DNA from: Turritopsis dohrnii
Lineage: Eukaryota; Cnidaria; Hydrozoa; Anthoathecata; Oceaniidae
DNA: 64,000 nt
NCBI GenBank assembly: GCA_027922465.2
Contig: BQMF02000178.1
Coordinates: 720,391 to 784,390, forward strand
Direction: 5' to 3'
Position 1 is the first letter of the stretch. Every line of letters begins with the position of its first letter. Made by a program: the position numbers and the translations under genes. Below, piece after piece: positions 62,897 through 64,000 of this stretch. The notes below the pieces were generated by a model. The model was not told the origin of the DNA. It saw nothing but the letters and a program-made list of their open reading frames with translations, and searched no databases.

Positions 62897-63791
62897 AAGA
62901 GGCACTGGAAATACTGGCAGTTGTTCAAAGGCAAGCAGTAAGAAATATTATTCGAAAAAGCGAAAGTATCATGGGAAGAAGTCCATCCAGCAATGATGTG
63001 CTGATGTAAAAACTGTTTATGGCAAAAAGATAATCACGATGAAACTACTAAATCATCTGAAGCGGTAACTATGTCAGCCTCTGCTTCAAAAATCATTGAC
63101 ATTGAAATACAAAGTGCTCCTGTGTCATCATTATTATCAAAATTACCAATATTGGGATACCGATTGATTGATCGATGACGATGTTTCCATTTTAGCAAAT
63201 GTTTTTAGTTCGCTTTGCTGTCCTGAATGAAAAGATGTGAAATCCCTTGAACTCTGTGACATTGATGTAAAGAAGAAGGTTTTAGCAAGATTAACTGAAA
63301 TGTAGAACTTTGTGCATACACAAAATCGTTTTTTCACCTCAAAGCAACTTGGATTATCAGAAAAGAAACACAAAGATGGTCGAAAGTTTTATGACGTAAA
63401 CGTCAGAACTGTTTATGCACGTAGACAAGTTGGAGTTGGACATGACATTTAAAGAAGCTTTGTTGTTTTTTTTAAATATACCATCACCCATACTCCCTAA
63501 CAGTTATGAAAAGATTTCTAAAGATTCAAGGAATCTGCCAAAATGTACCAGAGAAGTATGTCCACAACAGCTTCATCTATATGTGGAGACGCTTTGTCTG
63601 ATGTGAGTGTGTCAGTAGAGGTTGGACCTCTATATGATGAGCAGTTACTGCTGTTTGCATTGATAGTGGCAAGGTTTACCGTATGTCTGCAACACAGCTG
63701 AAAAAGCGAAAAATTTTAAGAAATTTAAGAAAGACAACTCAAGATAAAAACATTGATATGGAAAGATCTACATATGAAGCTGGAGGATTCT
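62897..63791 (+). pseudogene. Degenerate coding sequence, possibly the rest of the THAP gene
   Basis: Intermittent open stretches on the plus strand change frame: ALEILAVVQRQAVRNIIRKS, SSEAVTMSASASKIIDIEIQ, SLELCDIDVKKKVLARLTEM, SLSEKK-like and SVSVEVGPLYDEQLLLFALI. They look like one decayed protein, with the LINE tail inserted between this part and the THAP remnant. The family is not recognised. Confidence 0.35.
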
Positions 63792-64000
63792 AGATGAAGT
63801 CTTATTGATAGTTTTTAATATTTTTCATATACTTAGATCTTATATTGATTTTTACGGTTTTTTTATGTTTTTCACATTTCATCTGAGCCGGTCGGCTCAT
63901 AATTTTTGAACGGCTGGTCCAATTTGCTTCATTTTTTCAGGAAATGTTTCTTAAACACTAAGTATGTTCTAAAAACTCAAGTTAAGCAATTATCTTAATT

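Overview
The window looks like nuclear DNA of an early-branching animal, most likely a cnidarian and possibly a hydrozoan. It is strongly AT-rich by eye and its genes have GT-AG introns. The actin is nearly canonical with two short introns. Most of the space between genes is made of short inverted-repeat (TIR) elements flanked by TA, plus non-LTR and DIRS-type retroelement remains. The species assignment is inference; no clade-specific marker was found.

Layout. 1-7.5 kb: no gene, one 745-bp TIR element and two perfect palindromes. 7.6-9.1 kb (+): lipoyl synthase, two exons. 11.0-15.5 kb (+): a five-exon BTB-BACK-Kelch gene with a 31-bp tandem repeat in its last intron. 16.8 kb: a 101-bp actin fragment. 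19.7-21.2 kb (-): a complete three-exon actin with a CArG-box promoter. 23.7-29.3 kb: nested TIR elements, a tRNA-derived SINE, a fold-back structure and the 3' end of a LINE. 29.5-31.4 kb (-): a GT23 (FUT8-like) fucosyltransferase pseudogene split by a 419-bp TIR element. 34.0-34.5 kb (-): a second GT23 fragment in which nine codons have become an 11-copy 27-bp minisatellite. 35.5-37.9 kb (-): a short gene joining a type II TGF-beta/BMP receptor ectodomain to a membrane helix and a 21-residue tail, with no kinase. 38-47 kb: nearly gene-free, with three more TIR elements. 47.5-51.3 kb (-): a decayed DIRS-like retrotransposon (RT/RNase H, then tyrosine recombinase). 52.3 kb: a palindromic MITE. 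53.4-58.5 kb (-): a ten-exon, intact 1,321-codon gene whose C-terminus resembles KDZ-type transposases. 60.3-63.8 kb (+): a decayed THAP-domain gene interrupted by two abutting TIR elements and a LINE tail.

The apparently working genes are LIAS, the Kelch adaptor, actin, the kinase-less receptor and the KDZ-like gene. No functional link between them is visible; the arrangement is that of an ordinary animal locus heavily loaded with MITEs. Exon joins were worked out by hand from splice consensus and reading phase. No database search was made, so family names rest on recognised motifs.
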